A stretch of DNA of 64,000 nt from Aphrocallistes beatrix (Eukaryota; Porifera; Hexactinellida; Sceptrulophora; Aphrocallistidae), in assembly GCA_963281255.1 (NCBI GenBank), contig OY725496.1, positions 620,001 to 684,000 on the forward strand. Reading direction: 5' to 3'. The notes under the pieces are model-generated. The model searched no databases and was not told the DNA's origin. It saw nothing but the letters and a program-made list of their open reading frames with translations. The position numbers and the translations under genes are program-made. Numbering within the stretch: the first letter of the stretch is position 1; every line of letters starts with the position of its first letter. This document shows, piece by piece, positions 43,251 to 54,012 of this stretch.

Positions 43251-43697
43251 GATAGCTACACATTCAAATGTAATTCCATTTGATTGCGAATATACTACTT
43301 CCTATTAAGTGATAATATAATTTCGACGTCTAAATTCAATGGCTTACTTGATATTCGACAATGTATCATATTGGTCACATTTGGTTATCAAATCATCTCT
43401 TCTTCGATCGAACCTGCAATCCTCCAATCGGAAGAATATTCAATGAGCTAACGGCTTTAAAGTTTCTTCAATTGAGCTTTCTTTCTCAAACCGAGTGAGT
43501 GTCCGTCTCAGAAACTGAGCATCTGTCTACTATTACAAGCGTCCGTTTCTTCAATTGAGCATCAAATCTAGAGTTAAACATTTAAATGTCCACTGGAGCG
43601 TCCTTCTAATAGTGAAGCAGAGGTGGGAAGGCCACCACGGAGAAATAGTCGTTAACATTGAGAAGAGTATCGCATTATTAGCCAATCTACAGTCCGA
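43251..43697. other. Spacer before the minisatellite
   Basis: GAGCATC and CCGTTTCTTCAATTGAGC words repeat loosely near 43500-43565. No gene. Confidence 0.35.
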
Positions 43698-45229
43698 TTC
43701 CCCGATCTTCTGTCCATTTATCCAATCTACTGTCCATTTATCCAATCTACTGTCCATTTATCCAATCTACTGTCCATTTATCCAATCTACTGTCATTTAT
43801 CCAATCTACTGTCCATTTATCCAAACTACTGTCCATTTATCCAATCTACTGTCCATCTATCCAATCTTCTGTCCATTTATCCAATCTACTGTCCATTTAT
43901 CCAATCTACTGTCATTTATCCAATCTACTGTCCATTTATCCAAACTACTGTCCATTTATCCAATCTACTGTCCATTTATCCAATCTTCTGTCCATTTATC
44001 CAATCTACTGTCCATTTATCCAATCTACTGTCATTTATCCAATCTACTGTCCATTTATCCAAACTACTGTCCATTTATCCAATCTACTGTCCATCTATCC
44101 AATCTTCTGTCCATTTATCCAATCTACTGTCCATTTATCCAATCTACTGTCATTTATCCAATCTACTGTCCATTTATCCAAACTACTGTCCATTTATCCA
44201 ATCTACTGTCCATTTATCCAATCTTCTGTCCATTTATCCAATCTACTGTCCATTTATCCAATCTACTGTCCATTTATCCAATCTACTGTCCATTTATCCA
44301 ATCTACTGTCCATTTATCCAATCTACTGTCATTTATCCAATCTACTGTCCATTTATCCAAACTACTGTCCATTTATCCAATCTACTGTCCATTTATCCAA
44401 TCTACTGTCCATTTATCCAATCTACTGTCCATTTATCCAATCTACTGTCCATTTATCCAATCTACTGTCATTTATCCAATCTACTGTCCATTTATCCAAA
44501 CTACTGTCCATTTATCCAATCTACTGTCCATCTATCCAATCTTCTGTCCATTTATCCAATCTACTGTCCATTTATCCAATCTACTGTCATTTATCCAATC
44601 TACTGTCCATTTATCCAAACTACTGTCCATTTATCCAATCTACTGTCCATTTATCCAATCTTCTGTCCATTTATCCAATCTACTGTCCATTTATCCAATC
44701 TACTGTCCATTTATCCAATCTTCTGTCCATTTATCCAATCTACTGTCCATTTATCCAATCTACTGTCATTTATCCAATCTACTGTCCATTTATCCAAACT
44801 ACTGTCCATTTATCCAATCTACTGTCCATTTATCCAATCTACTGTCCATTTATCCAATCTACTGTCCATTTATCCAAACTACTGTCCATTTATCCAATCT
44901 ACTGTCCATTTATCCAATCTACTGTCCATTTATCCAATCTACTGTCCATTTATCCAATCTACTGTCCATTTATCCAATCTACTGTCCATTTATCCAATCT
45001 ACTGTCCATTTATCCAATCTACTGTCATTTATCCAATCTACTGTCCATTTATCCAAACTACTGTCCATTTATCCAATCTACTGTCCATTTATCCAATCTA
45101 CTGTCCATTTATCCAATCTACTGTCCATTTATCCAAACTACTGTCCATTTATCCAATCTACTGTCCATTTATCCAATCTACTGTCCATTTATCCAATCTA
45201 CTGTCCATTTATCCAATCTACTGTCCGAT
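43698..45229 (+). repeat. 20-bp minisatellite with 119-bp higher-order repeats
   Basis: About 76 units of CTGTCCATTTATCCAATCTA, with variant units: a 19-bp form lacking one C (CTGTCATTTATCC), an AAACTA form and a CTT form. The 19-bp form starts at 43790, 43909, 44028, 44147, 44326, 44465, 44584, 44763 and 45022, so a six-unit block of 119 bp recurs. Both edges carry diverged units (CCGATTCCCCGATC and CCGATTCCACGATC). The 573-residue open frame through it exists only because no phase of the 20-mer has a stop. Confidence 0.95.
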
Positions 45230-45895
45230 TCCACGATCTACGGTCCTATCCAAAATATGTTTTATTGGGAGGATAGCATCAGAATAGCAGAAAGAGGAAC
45301 AAAAGAATGAGATATTAGATTAGCGAAATCGAAAAGTAATTGAAGTAATTGGGGGGATGGGGGCACAATAGCAGAAAGAGAGATTCAATTGGATAAATAG
45401 ACACTGAATTGAATAATTCTAATTTGTATATATAGCAAAATTTATATTTCAGTATTTGGAGCGATTCTGGCAAATCAATTAGGGTGAAAATTGCATGGAG
45501 AGTAGTGTTCGCTTTAATTTTAAAATATTTTTGTTATCACACAAGTCTCTATTTGTATTTCATGTCTACGATTGGATAGATTGGGATCGGTAATAATCAC
45601 GAATCGGACCGAGCGGACTGGGACAAATGGTCCTGGTCGGTACGATCTAGACCAGAGTCCATGTGGGACCATCGTAACTATGGCAAAGGCGTAGGCTCTA
45701 TTAGGGTTGGTAGGGCCTTGGCCTTACCAATAATTTGACGAAGGCTATTATCTTTTGTCAACCAAATGCGATTTGTCCAAATGGTCCTACCAATCCTGAG
45801 TCCTATCCCCAGCAGGACCCTCTTCGCCTCATTCCGAATCTACCGAACCTTTGCGAGTAGATAAGTACTCATGGATTTTCAATTTTTGACTGAAC
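45230..45895. other. Intergenic, no gene
   Basis: 45590-45670 has G/C-rich CGGACTGGGACAAATGG-like debris. 45680-45820 carries the GTAGGCTC / AGGGTTGGTAGGGC phrase seen near 5070, 25110 and 31550. Confidence 0.4.
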
Positions 45896-46139
45896 CATAG
45901 CATTCTAATACACTAAGGCACTGGCACTGCCTTGAATTTGGGTTACCATGGATATGTTAATGCCGTACTGAATACTCGAATTTGATTGGCTATATTTTAG
46001 GCGCCAAATTTTGCACTAGGATACTGTATAGTATAAATACATTACACTATGCATATTTGTTTACTAACTTTTTTCTTTTATTCAATCAATTATAATTGTT
46101 GACTTATTACTTGAATACTCATTTATTACTGAAAAGAAG

Positions 46140-46295
46140 ATGACTTGTGTGATGCCAGGATGTAATTCTAATTACAAGAGCCAGGAGCATCGTTCGCCAA
46201 CCTTTTCATTCCCCAATGATAAAGAGATGTGTGAGAGGTGGTTTAGGACTATCCCTAGAGCGAAAGAGGATTATGAGGGAAATGCCAAACTACTG
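46140..46295 (+). pseudogene. THAP-domain first exon of the P-like transposon
   Basis: 52 codons from ATG 46140 to a donor CTG|GTTAGT. The peptide MTCVMPGCNSN has the first two zinc ligands (C3 and C8), then SPTFSFP and ERWFRTIP, the Pro/Phe and Trp positions of THAP DNA-binding domains. The distal C-x2-H of the zinc module is not in this exon and was not found. The intron that follows is interrupted by a MITE at 46345. Confidence 0.7.
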
Positions 46296-46344
46296 GTTAG
46301 TTAATTCATTCAATTTCAATTATTTCAATATTTATTTTTACTTA

Positions 46345-46650
46345 CCGTATTGCTTCGAATAAGCGCCCGGTCGCTTATTTATTTCGTGCACCCTTTAGAC
46401 CCGGCGCTTATTTTTTCATCCGCTATTTTGACCCGGCGCTCTTTTTTTTGTTTACTACATTGACTGGCACTTTTATTTTTGCCACAACTGAGAATGTTAG
46501 TTCTATTAAAAAAAGATAATGTAATGTTTCAAAAAGCACTTGTATCTATGTCACTACTGAGAATACTAGTTTGATATGATGTTCAGAGAACTAAAATGCC
46601 CCGGCGTCCGACGCTTTTTCGAGCCCCGGCGCTTATTCAGGGAAATACGG
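46345..46650. mobile_element. TA-flanked MITE, CCGTATT...AATAAGCGCC type
   Basis: 306 bp with inverted ends CCGTATTGCTTCGAATAAGC and GCTTATTCAGGGAAATACGG. TA on both sides (46343-46344, 46651-46652). Inserted in the transposon's presumed intron. Confidence 0.8.
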
Positions 46651-46799
46651 TATATACCCTAGATTGAATTGAATTGTAAGAATTCTAAATACCACACACA
46701 TTGAAATTCCGAAATAGACAGCACTGATCTAAAATAAATTACAAATTTACTGGCTTGATTACATCATTTCATTACGCTATGATATTCTTATACGTTACG

Positions 46800-47545
46800 T
46801 TTGTCGAAAATGTTAGTGATCAAGACTCAAATTCTGATCAACTACAATTTTTCTTGGAAACATTACAGTTTATTCCCGATATTCTGATAAGTCCTTCACA
46901 ACTTGAATGCCTTACTTATGGGCATGCCTAATTTACGGGACGGGACGGCATCCCGTCCCGTAAATTAGGCATGCCCCTTACTTATGCTGCTGGGTATGCC
47001 GTGTTTTCGTACATGAAAAAAACTAATAAATGCACCAATTGTTACAAGTTCTTAACAACTGATAAACAAATGGAAAATTTAAATGATGTTGGTTCTCAAT
47101 ATATACTTGTTGGTTTATTAGATAGAAGTTCACTTATGTTCCATCACTTACCGTTATTGACTGTGTGAGTATTATTTACGAGATTTTTATGAAGATACAC
47201 ACCTCAGAAATTCTATGTAAAAACTTTTATGCTGGCCCATCCCGCAGTTTGTTAGTGCGAATAAGTATGTCAATAATTGAAGAGGAACATATTGGAAAAT
47301 TGAGAGAATTATGTGATTGTAAAGTATGGCGATTGAATATTTTACATGAATTAGTAATGACTGTTTCAAATTGTATTCTATCAAGGAGAGTTAACAATTT
47401 TAATGCATTAGTCGCGAAGTCTGATAATACAAAGCAATTAGTATCTAATTCGTACTTATCTCTTATAGCTGACCTGATGATATTCAAAAGACCCTCACTT
47501 AATTCCTACACAATTTACCTCAGTGCAATCAAGATTCTATGCTAG
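46800..47545 (+). pseudogene. C-terminal transposase-like remnant
   Basis: The frame reads DQLQFFLETLQFIPDI, then SPSQLECLTY, AAGYAVFSYMKK and CTNCYKFL, resembling the Y-x-AGY-C-x2-C segment near the C-terminus of THAP9/P-type transposases. It is broken by the 57-bp element at 46920 (which brings a TAA) and by a two-base slippage in GTGTGAG near 47162, after which SIIYEIFMKI and about 110 further residues remain open to 47545. Not functional. Confidence 0.55.
46920..46976. mobile_element. 57-bp palindromic Mutator-like micro-element with 9-bp duplication
   Basis: Two 26-bp arms (start GGGCATGCCTAATTTACGGG) around 5 bases. Exact duplication CTTACTTAT at 46911-46919 and 46977-46985. Same end sequence as 50607 and 52047. 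It splits the transposase remnant. Confidence 0.85.
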
Positions 47546-48033
47546 ATGTGCCTACGTGTACTATACCCTCATGTGTACTTATCTTCACTAAATATACGAC
47601 CTAGATGTGTACTCACCTCATTCAACATACTAGATGTACGATGTATTGTAACCTCATTACTCATTAACGACACTAGATGTCATTCTGTACTTGACCTCAT
47701 TACTCATTACAATTGAAGATACTAGATGTGTACTGCTTTTGTTGGTGTTTTAATGTTGTTATTGTGATTGTTGAACTGCCTGATTTGTTTGTAATTTACC
47801 TTAGAATTGTCAATAAACATCTATTATATTCTCAAAATTTAGTCTAGGCGATTAGATTGGGTAATACTGGGTTAACATAGTCAATAACATATTCGGATCT
47901 TACTATTGTTTCATATCAGAATGATATAATTGATGCTAAACACAATTTTCCAAAATCTACATTGAACGGCATTAACCCATCCATGGTACATGCAGTGCCA
48001 GTGCCTTAGTGTATTAGAATGCTATGACTGAAC

Positions 48034-48580
48034 CTAAGCTTCGAACAGATTTATAACAAATTAGTAATTCTTGTCATTTTTCAAAAAACTGGATAGCAGC
48101 GTTTGACGCTCCTTTAGGCATATAATTTTAAGCCCGACAGTGTTTAGGATCATGAGAATGTAGATATTACCTAATTTCCCCTAAATCATAATGTTATTTA
48201 TCAATTTAGGAGTATGAAAATTTATGGGTTTGAGACTAGGAGCGTATCTCTTGAAAGGCTGTATGATACCTCTGCTGAAATATTAAGCATATGTAATAAT
48301 TCTCACACCTTTACACGCACTTATTTTGCAACTTTAATGAGATGCACTATGACCTGATGTGATCGACATTCCTTTACAAATTGCATAGATAGACCTGACT
48401 CCACAGATTATAGTAAATCTACTATACTATTATCCCAAGTTCATTGATTGAGATATACTCAGTGTAATATTATCCTCACTATGATAGCCTTATATAAAAT
48501 CAAGCATATTATTCGTGTCAAGTATTTAATTATTCTTACTTAATAGTTCTTTATAATTATTATTGAGTTCTATTGAGTGA
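48034..48580 (+). promoter_or_regulatory. Upstream region of NHL paralog 3
   Basis: 48095-48280 is repeated at 51255-51420 (CGCTCCTTTAGGC). 48330-48405 is paralogous to 39085-39165 upstream of NHL paralog 2. TTGAGTTCTATTGAGTGA abuts the ATG. Confidence 0.5.
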
Positions 48581-49795
48581 ATGGCTACGCGTGAAGGTAT
48601 TGGAGGAGGTTTGGAGGGATTGGATCGGTTCGATGCTTTGACACAGGAAATAGAAGAGAAGTTCTCTCACTTCCATTCTCTCCTCGAAACACGAAGAGTG
48701 TCTCTTCTTGAGAGAGTGAAGAAGATGAGAGAACTCTACCAGCAGCATCAGGAACTGTCAGAAGCGATAAAAGAGGTGGAAGGAATGAGGAACGCTGCTA
48801 GTGAAATGTTGAAAATGAATTTGACCGCGAGAAGCAAACAAAACGTAATTAAAACGTGTGATGATGACATTAAAGAATTTACTGAGAAAAAAGCGGATTT
48901 AGATCAAGTTTCTAGTCTAAAGTTTGTCGTAAATAGTGAAGAGTTTTCTGATTGTGTAAAGAGAATGCATTTGAGAGAAATAGAAGCAGTGGAGTATAGC
49001 AAAAGAAGAGAACCTCTTGTCATGAAGGGGAAGATGGGATATGGTGAAGGAGAAGTTATTGATCCTGGTGGTATATCTATTGACGATACGAGTAACGAAG
49101 TCTTTGTAACAGATTACGTTAAGAATTTAGTCTGTGTCTATTCTTCTGAAGCAAATTTTATTAGAAAATTTGGAAAAGAACAGTTGAATGGACCTTATGG
49201 TATCTGTGTATCTGGAGAATTCCTATTTGTCTCAAGTATATCAAGTTCAGTAATTTCCAAGTTTGCTAAAACTGGAGAGTTTGTGAAGAGTACTAGCTTA
49301 GAAGGTGAAAATGCTATTCAGCTTAAGAGTCCAGGAGGTCTGTGCGTACATAATGAATTTGTGTATATTTGTAATAAAGGATATAACAGAATCGAAGTGT
49401 TGAAACTAGATCTGATATTTGTTAAATATTTCGGAGAATACAAACTAAAATATCCAGAAGATATCAAACTGTTCAATAATCAGATATTTGTTCTCGTCCA
49501 GCATAATAGTACAATTCACACATTCAATACAGAACACAATTATCTCCGTTCTATCCATTTCACAGGACTACAGAGTCAGATATCTCTAGCTTACTTCTTC
49601 ACAATTGACAATAAGGGTAACTTTATAGTTAGTGACAGAAATGCTGGTTGTTTGAAAGTATTCAATCCTTCAGGAGAATGTGTAGAGACACTAGGAGAAG
49701 GATATCTACTGTTACCTCAAGGTGTTACGATGGATAATCAACAGCATATTCTTGTTATTAGTAGGTCAAGTTACAACTTTTTTCAAGCTTACTAA
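48581..49795 (+). CDS. Coiled-coil/NHL-repeat protein, paralog 3
   Basis: Intact intronless 404-residue sister of the genes at 437 and 39361. The first 59 codons are nearly identical in DNA among the three. Residues about 60-100 of the coiled coil differ strongly (SEAIKEVEGMRNAASEML against SETIEQLEGIRKETNEML). 100-140 is conserved again, and the propeller (161-404, six blades) differs mainly at loop positions. No RING or B-box. Probably self-associates through the coiled coil and binds a ligand through the propeller (inference). Same strand and about 9 kb from paralog 2. Confidence 0.9.
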   Translation: MATREGIGGGLEGLDRFDALTQEIEEKFSHFHSLLETRRVSLLERVKKMRELYQQHQELSEAIKEVEGMRNAASEMLKMNLTARSKQNVIKTCDDDIKEFTEKKADLDQVSSLKFVVNSEEFSDCVKRMHLREIEAVEYSKRREPLVMKGKMGYGEGEVIDPGGISIDDTSNEVFVTDYVKNLVCVYSSEANFIRKFGKEQLNGPYGICVSGEFLFVSSISSSVISKFAKTGEFVKSTSLEGENAIQLKSPGGLCVHNEFVYICNKGYNRIEVLKLDLIFVKYFGEYKLKYPEDIKLFNNQIFVLVQHNSTIHTFNTEHNYLRSIHFTGLQSQISLAYFFTIDNKGNFIVSDRNAGCLKVFNPSGECVETLGEGYLLLPQGVTMDNQQHILVISRSSYNFFQAY

Positions 49796-50606
49796 CTTAT
49801 TCTGTATTTCCTATGTTATTCCTAATTCTCTAGTGAGTGAATCTTTCGTAGCTTATTTTTTGTCTGTGTTTAAGACCTTCCTTATACATATACTATAAAT
49901 GCGTTTGAGTCTATATATAGAGTATTGGGGTAGTGTGATCATTAATCGACATTTTGGACTTAGGAGGATCCTCGGTGGATTCCTCGCTCATTTTTGCGAT
50001 TTGATGGACGATTCGTTTACGATCTTTTTTTTTCGCTCCGTTCCGTGTTTTATTGAAGATTCCTATGGCACCTGCTAATCCTCTAGCTATATACTCTAAC
50101 CGAACAAAGGTATTTGAAATCCTTACTATTTTTCATCATGACTAGTTATAAAGTGGGTCTGTTCATGAGAGAAATGTGATCAAACCGTAACAGATACTGT
50201 AATTTCGATTTCAAATTCATATTCTACACATTCGAATTACTCAGGTTTGAAGCCTTCTATTGCTATGTTCATTCATAAGTTGAATTATAATGCTTTCGAT
50301 AATTATACCACTTTAGAAAGAGCATATGTACGTATACTTTATTATAATTTAATTGGTTGAACCACACATTTTATCACTTTACTGTTTCATTGTATATGTA
50401 GTCAATATTATATTACCAACTCAAAATAAGATATCTTATAACAAGTTTTATATGTTTTCAGTTTTTTATTATTCAAGGATATAGTATTGACCAGTTTTGA
50501 CCGGTAAAAACCGGGTTTTTCCCACTGTCCGTCCAAAACCAATTTTAGACAGGACAAAACCCAACCCTGGATAATTGGCAATTTGGCATAGAAGGCCTAT
50601 CAATTT
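49796..50606. other. Intergenic; one weak exon candidate
   Basis: 50065-50109 encodes MAPANPLAIYSNRTK and stops at a donor-like AAG|GTATTT. I do not recognise the peptide, and its phase does not join to the candidate exon at 51952. Otherwise AT-rich with no gene. Confidence 0.3.
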
Positions 50607-50858
50607 GGACATACTTAATTACGGAACGGAACGGAACCATTTCGGGGAATCTAAGTACCTAATTTATGGAGCTTGACGGAATGGTACCGGATTTTAAATG
50701 CCTATTTACGGAATATTCCATTCAGGATATTATAAATGGCTAATTGACATTCCGTAAATTAAGCTTTTAAAAATCCGGGACCGTTCCGTCAAGTTCCGTA
50801 AATTAGGTACTTAGAATTCCCGGAATGGTTCCGTTCCGTTCCCTAATTAGGTATGTCC
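50607..50858. mobile_element. Mutator-like element with 9-bp duplication TATCAATTT
   Basis: 252 bp. Long inverted ends start GGACATACTTAATTACGGAA. Exact duplication TATCAATTT at 50598-50606 and 50859-50867. No coding capacity. Confidence 0.85.
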
Positions 50859-51546
50859 TATCAATTTGTATTATCTGCCAAAATTGATGGTAACTCACTA
50901 AATTATGACTAAAATAGCAGGTCTGAGACCCGGGCTACTCCACTCTAGTTTACCCCTGCTCCAAAATACTCAGGTCACTCAGGGTGGGCCTAGACCCCTG
51001 GCCCTACCCCTGCCAGCCTGGATACGCCTGGTTACGACCAACCAGACCGGTGGCGGCATGTAAATCGTAAATTCCATTTTAATATGAAATTTTTTATTTT
51101 CTCCTAAATTGCAAATTACTTTTCTAATCCCTGGTACTAATTTAATTTGTTCAGTAAAATGACCTGTAGGCCTTGCATTATCATAGTTTCTTATGTCGTA
51201 TTTTTGTCCGGAGCATCTACGACTCTCAGATTCTGACCAAGGAATTATCTACGTAGAGGAGCGCGAGACGCTCCTTTAGGCGTATTATTTTAAGCCCGGT
51301 AGTGTTTAGGAGCAAAATATTATCCTATATCATAATGTTATTTCCCTATGCAGGTGTCTGAAAATTAATTGGATTTGAGATTAGGAACGTATTTCTAGAG
51401 GGCTGTATCATTCCCAGGTTGAAGTGTCAAATAACGTTTATTTAGGATGTTTAGTTCCTCAAAGTGTCCGGGAAACTTGCTACTGTTCCCCCCCCCCTCC
51501 ACCTGGGAATTTACTTGTTATTTGGTCCACAAACATGAAAAGGTGT
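50859..51546. other. Intergenic with a repeated segment
   Basis: 51255-51420 matches 48095-48280. 50930-51060 is G/C-rich debris (GGCCTAGACCCCTGGCCC). No gene. Confidence 0.4.
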
Positions 51547-51649
51547 CTGTATATTTTGATCAGAAAATATGTAGAATTTAGATCAGAAATGTGGAATTTG
51601 TATGATTAATTAGTATTGAAATTCCACATTTTCTGATCAAAATATACAG
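51547..51649. mobile_element. Palindromic MITE CTGTATATTTTGATCAGAAA, copy 2
   Basis: About 103 bp, nearly a perfect palindrome at the ends. Relative at 42263-42360. Confidence 0.7.
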
Positions 51650-51951
51650 TCTCCCTGACACGTACAGTTCATCGTGCAGGTATGATTGACATTTTGGTGA
51701 CCATGCGACTTCATGGCTCGAAATCATGAGATTTCAAAATCTCATGATTCTGTCGTGAGCATTATATGATTCTTTCAAAGACACAATCGTATCTCGGCAG
51801 GGCTCTCAACCCGAGAGAGTTCACAAATCGTGAGATTTGATAGAAACGTCGTGAGATCGTGACATTTTATCTGAAATCGTGTAGCACACGACGAGATCGT
51901 AAGAGTTGAGAGGCCTGTCATAGATTATACTATTGTTTCATCCCTGTTTAG

Positions 51952-52033
51952 TGGTAATTCGATTCAAACTGCTATGAGAGAAGAAGAAGGCGATTATATT
52001 CACATAGAGGAGTCTTTTTTCTCAAAAATGCAA
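51952..52033 (+). other. Candidate internal exon of an unidentified gene
   Basis: Acceptor CCCTGTTTAG|, 82 nt, donor CAA|GTGAGT. The only open phase reads GNSIQTAMREEEGDYIHIEE then SFFSKMQ. Good splice sites and a hydrophilic peptide, but no partner exon found and no family recognised. The element at 52047 sits in the following intron. Confidence 0.3.
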
Positions 52034-52046
52034 GTGAGTTTGTTTA

Positions 52047-52511
52047 GGACATAGCTAATTTCGGAATGGATCAGAAAGGAACCATTCCGAGAATTTTAAT
52101 AAAATATACTCGCAATTTTAATAAAATATACTCACACTTATGAATCAATGTAATCACATTGCTAATATGTTGATTGAAACTCTCAATAGTATATCCAAAG
52201 GTATTTAAACCGCAATATTTCTAAGTTTGAGTATATTTTATTAAAATTGCATTGTGGGACAAAGGAACCTCTCAGGGCCAAAGTCGCCCCAGTTTACGGT
52301 ACCTAATCTATGGAGCGACGGAATAGTTCGGGAATTTTAAATGCCCATTTTTTACAGAATATCCCATTCCGGATATTATAAATGCCTAATTTACGAAATC
52401 CGTAAATTAGACATTAAAATTCCAGAACCATTCCTTCAAGTTCCGTAAATTAGGTCCTCTGATTTCCCGGAATGGTTCTGTTCCGTTCTATTCCGTAAAT
52501 TAGGTATGTCC
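52047..52511. mobile_element. Mutator-like element with 9-bp duplication GTTTGTTTA
   Basis: 465 bp. Ends GGACATAGCTAATTTCGGAA and ATTCCGTAAATTAGGTATGTCC in outline. Exact duplication GTTTGTTTA at 52038-52046 and 52512-52520. Hosts a smaller element at about 52121-52250 with GCAATTTTAATAAAATATAC inverted ends. Confidence 0.85.
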
Positions 52512-52736
52512 GTTTGTTTATTATATAAGTGACCATATATTGGCGGATATGATATTCGAAATCTACATAACTAACACACACACCTTTTTTTAAAATCGTT
52601 AGAGACTAGCTTCCGACGGTTGACATGGGGTTTATGGATTTTTTGAGATTGTAAAGTTAACAAATCTCAAAAAATATGCTAGAGTCTAGCTTTCAATGTT
52701 TGACTTGGGGTTTTCAGGGGTGTAGATTTAGAATAT

Positions 52737-53790
52737 TACAAGCGCGCTTCGCTTGCTTGAGCTGCGCGGCTGGCGGACACTTGTGTCTGCTAGAGGCGCC
52801 CTTTGGGCGCCTGAATTAACATTGATTAATTAGAAGGGAGATATATATCTAAATACGTCTGTCATATTGTTCTTATCGATAATTTTTGATGTGTAATGAT
52901 AACGTCATAACAGAGTGATGAGTCATCACTTTTTGATGATAGTTGCATCATATGTGTGATATATTAATACACATTCTTTTAATTTCAGCCTTCTATCACC
53001 TAAAACGGCTGAGTTATGGTTGAAAAACTGGAATATCTAATTATAAAAATAGGTGTCAATGATGTAATAATTCCATGATGAGTAGACATTTTCGTCTGAG
53101 GTCAGAACTTTCGGGAGCCCTAGCAAAAAGACCCCCACATGCCAAGCACAGAAAGCTGATTTTTGGCATGTGGGGGTCTTTTGGCTATGGCTCCACTAAG
53201 TTCTGAGCTCAGACGAAAATGTCTACTCATCATGGAATTATTACATCATTGACACCTATTTTTATAATTAGAAATTTCATTTTTCGGCTATAACTCAGCC
53301 ATTTTAAGTGATAGAGGACTGAAATTTTAATAGAATATTTATACAGTCAGGGTCGCTTATTATGAACACCTTGGGGACCAAAAGATCTGTTCATAATAGA
53401 GAGACTTCATATTAAGCGAACTCGACCTAATACAAATCCTATGGAACCTGTTGAATTGGGACCAGAGAATTAGTTCATAATAAACGAATGTTCATATTAA
53501 GCGGGTTCATAATAAGCGAACCTGATTGTATTAATATTCTTCCCATATGCTACAACTATCATCAAAAAATGATGACTCATCACTCTGTTATGACGTCACC
53601 ATTATGCATCATAATTTTTAAAATTAAAAATTTTTCGGGTGATATCGATTTTAACAGTAAGATATACATGTTTAGAGATGTTATCTCCATTATAATTAAT
53701 TAATGAGCCCAGGCGCCCTTTGCGCGCCTACGGCGGAAGCTAACTGTCCGCCAGCCGCGCAGCACAAGCATGCGAAGCGCGCTTATATAT
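52737..53790. repeat. Two CRE/AP-1 repeat copies head-to-head (large inverted repeat)
   Basis: Copy c (52737-53155, +) and copy d (53158-53790, -) meet at a short palindrome around GCACAGAAAGCTG near 53155. TGAGTCA near 52919, TGACTCA at 53573-53579, TGACGTCA at 53591-53598. Copy d contains the TA-flanked element at 53344. Confidence 0.75.
53344..53528. mobile_element. 185-bp TA-flanked MITE inside copy d
   Basis: Inverted ends CAGTCAGGGTCGCTTATTAT and ATAATAAGCGAACCTGATTG. TA at 53342-53343 and 53529-53530. Copy c is the empty-site comparison. Confidence 0.85.
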
Positions 53791-53930
53791 ATATATGTAT
53801 ATATATATAAACATTAATCGAGTTTTAATAGTAAGGACATTTTCGGATCTATATGAGAATTAATTTGTAATTTTTGTTTGCAATATTTATATAAAGTAAC
53901 TAAATTCCCAAATGGGCTAGATTAGGTAAC

Positions 53931-54012
53931 TCCAGGCGTCCGCAGGGTGACTCTGTGGACACAAAGTGTCCGCAAGCCGCACACCGCAAGCCTGCGAAGC
54001 GCGCTTGTAATA
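53931..54012 (-). repeat. GC-rich head fragment of the CRE/AP-1 repeat
   Basis: Contains GGACACAAAGTGTCCGCAAG and CCTGCGAAGCGCGCTTG. The body is absent. Confidence 0.65.

Larger units (their letters stand above)
45896..48026 (+). mobile_element. Defective THAP-domain (P-element-like) DNA transposon, full length
   Basis: 2131 bp bounded by identical 35-bp inverted repeats (45896-45930 and 47992-48026, start CATAGCATTCTAATACAC) and flanked by the direct repeat ACTGAAC (45889-45895, 48027-48033). Imperfect subterminal inversion continues further in (TACCATGGAT, GTTAATGCCGT). Inside are a THAP exon and a transposase-like C-terminal remnant, with the catalytic middle missing. CA/TG termini, a 7-8 bp duplication and THAP fit the P superfamily. 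Confidence 0.85.

Noticed and set aside
43698..45229. CRISPR-like array
   Set aside because: Units are contiguous 19-20 bp tandem copies without unique spacers, in animal DNA.
43555..45276. 573-codon open frame of YCPFIQSTVHLSNLL-like repeats
   Set aside because: It is produced by the 20-bp minisatellite, which has no stop in any phase. It stays open across one-base unit variants, so there is no frame constraint.
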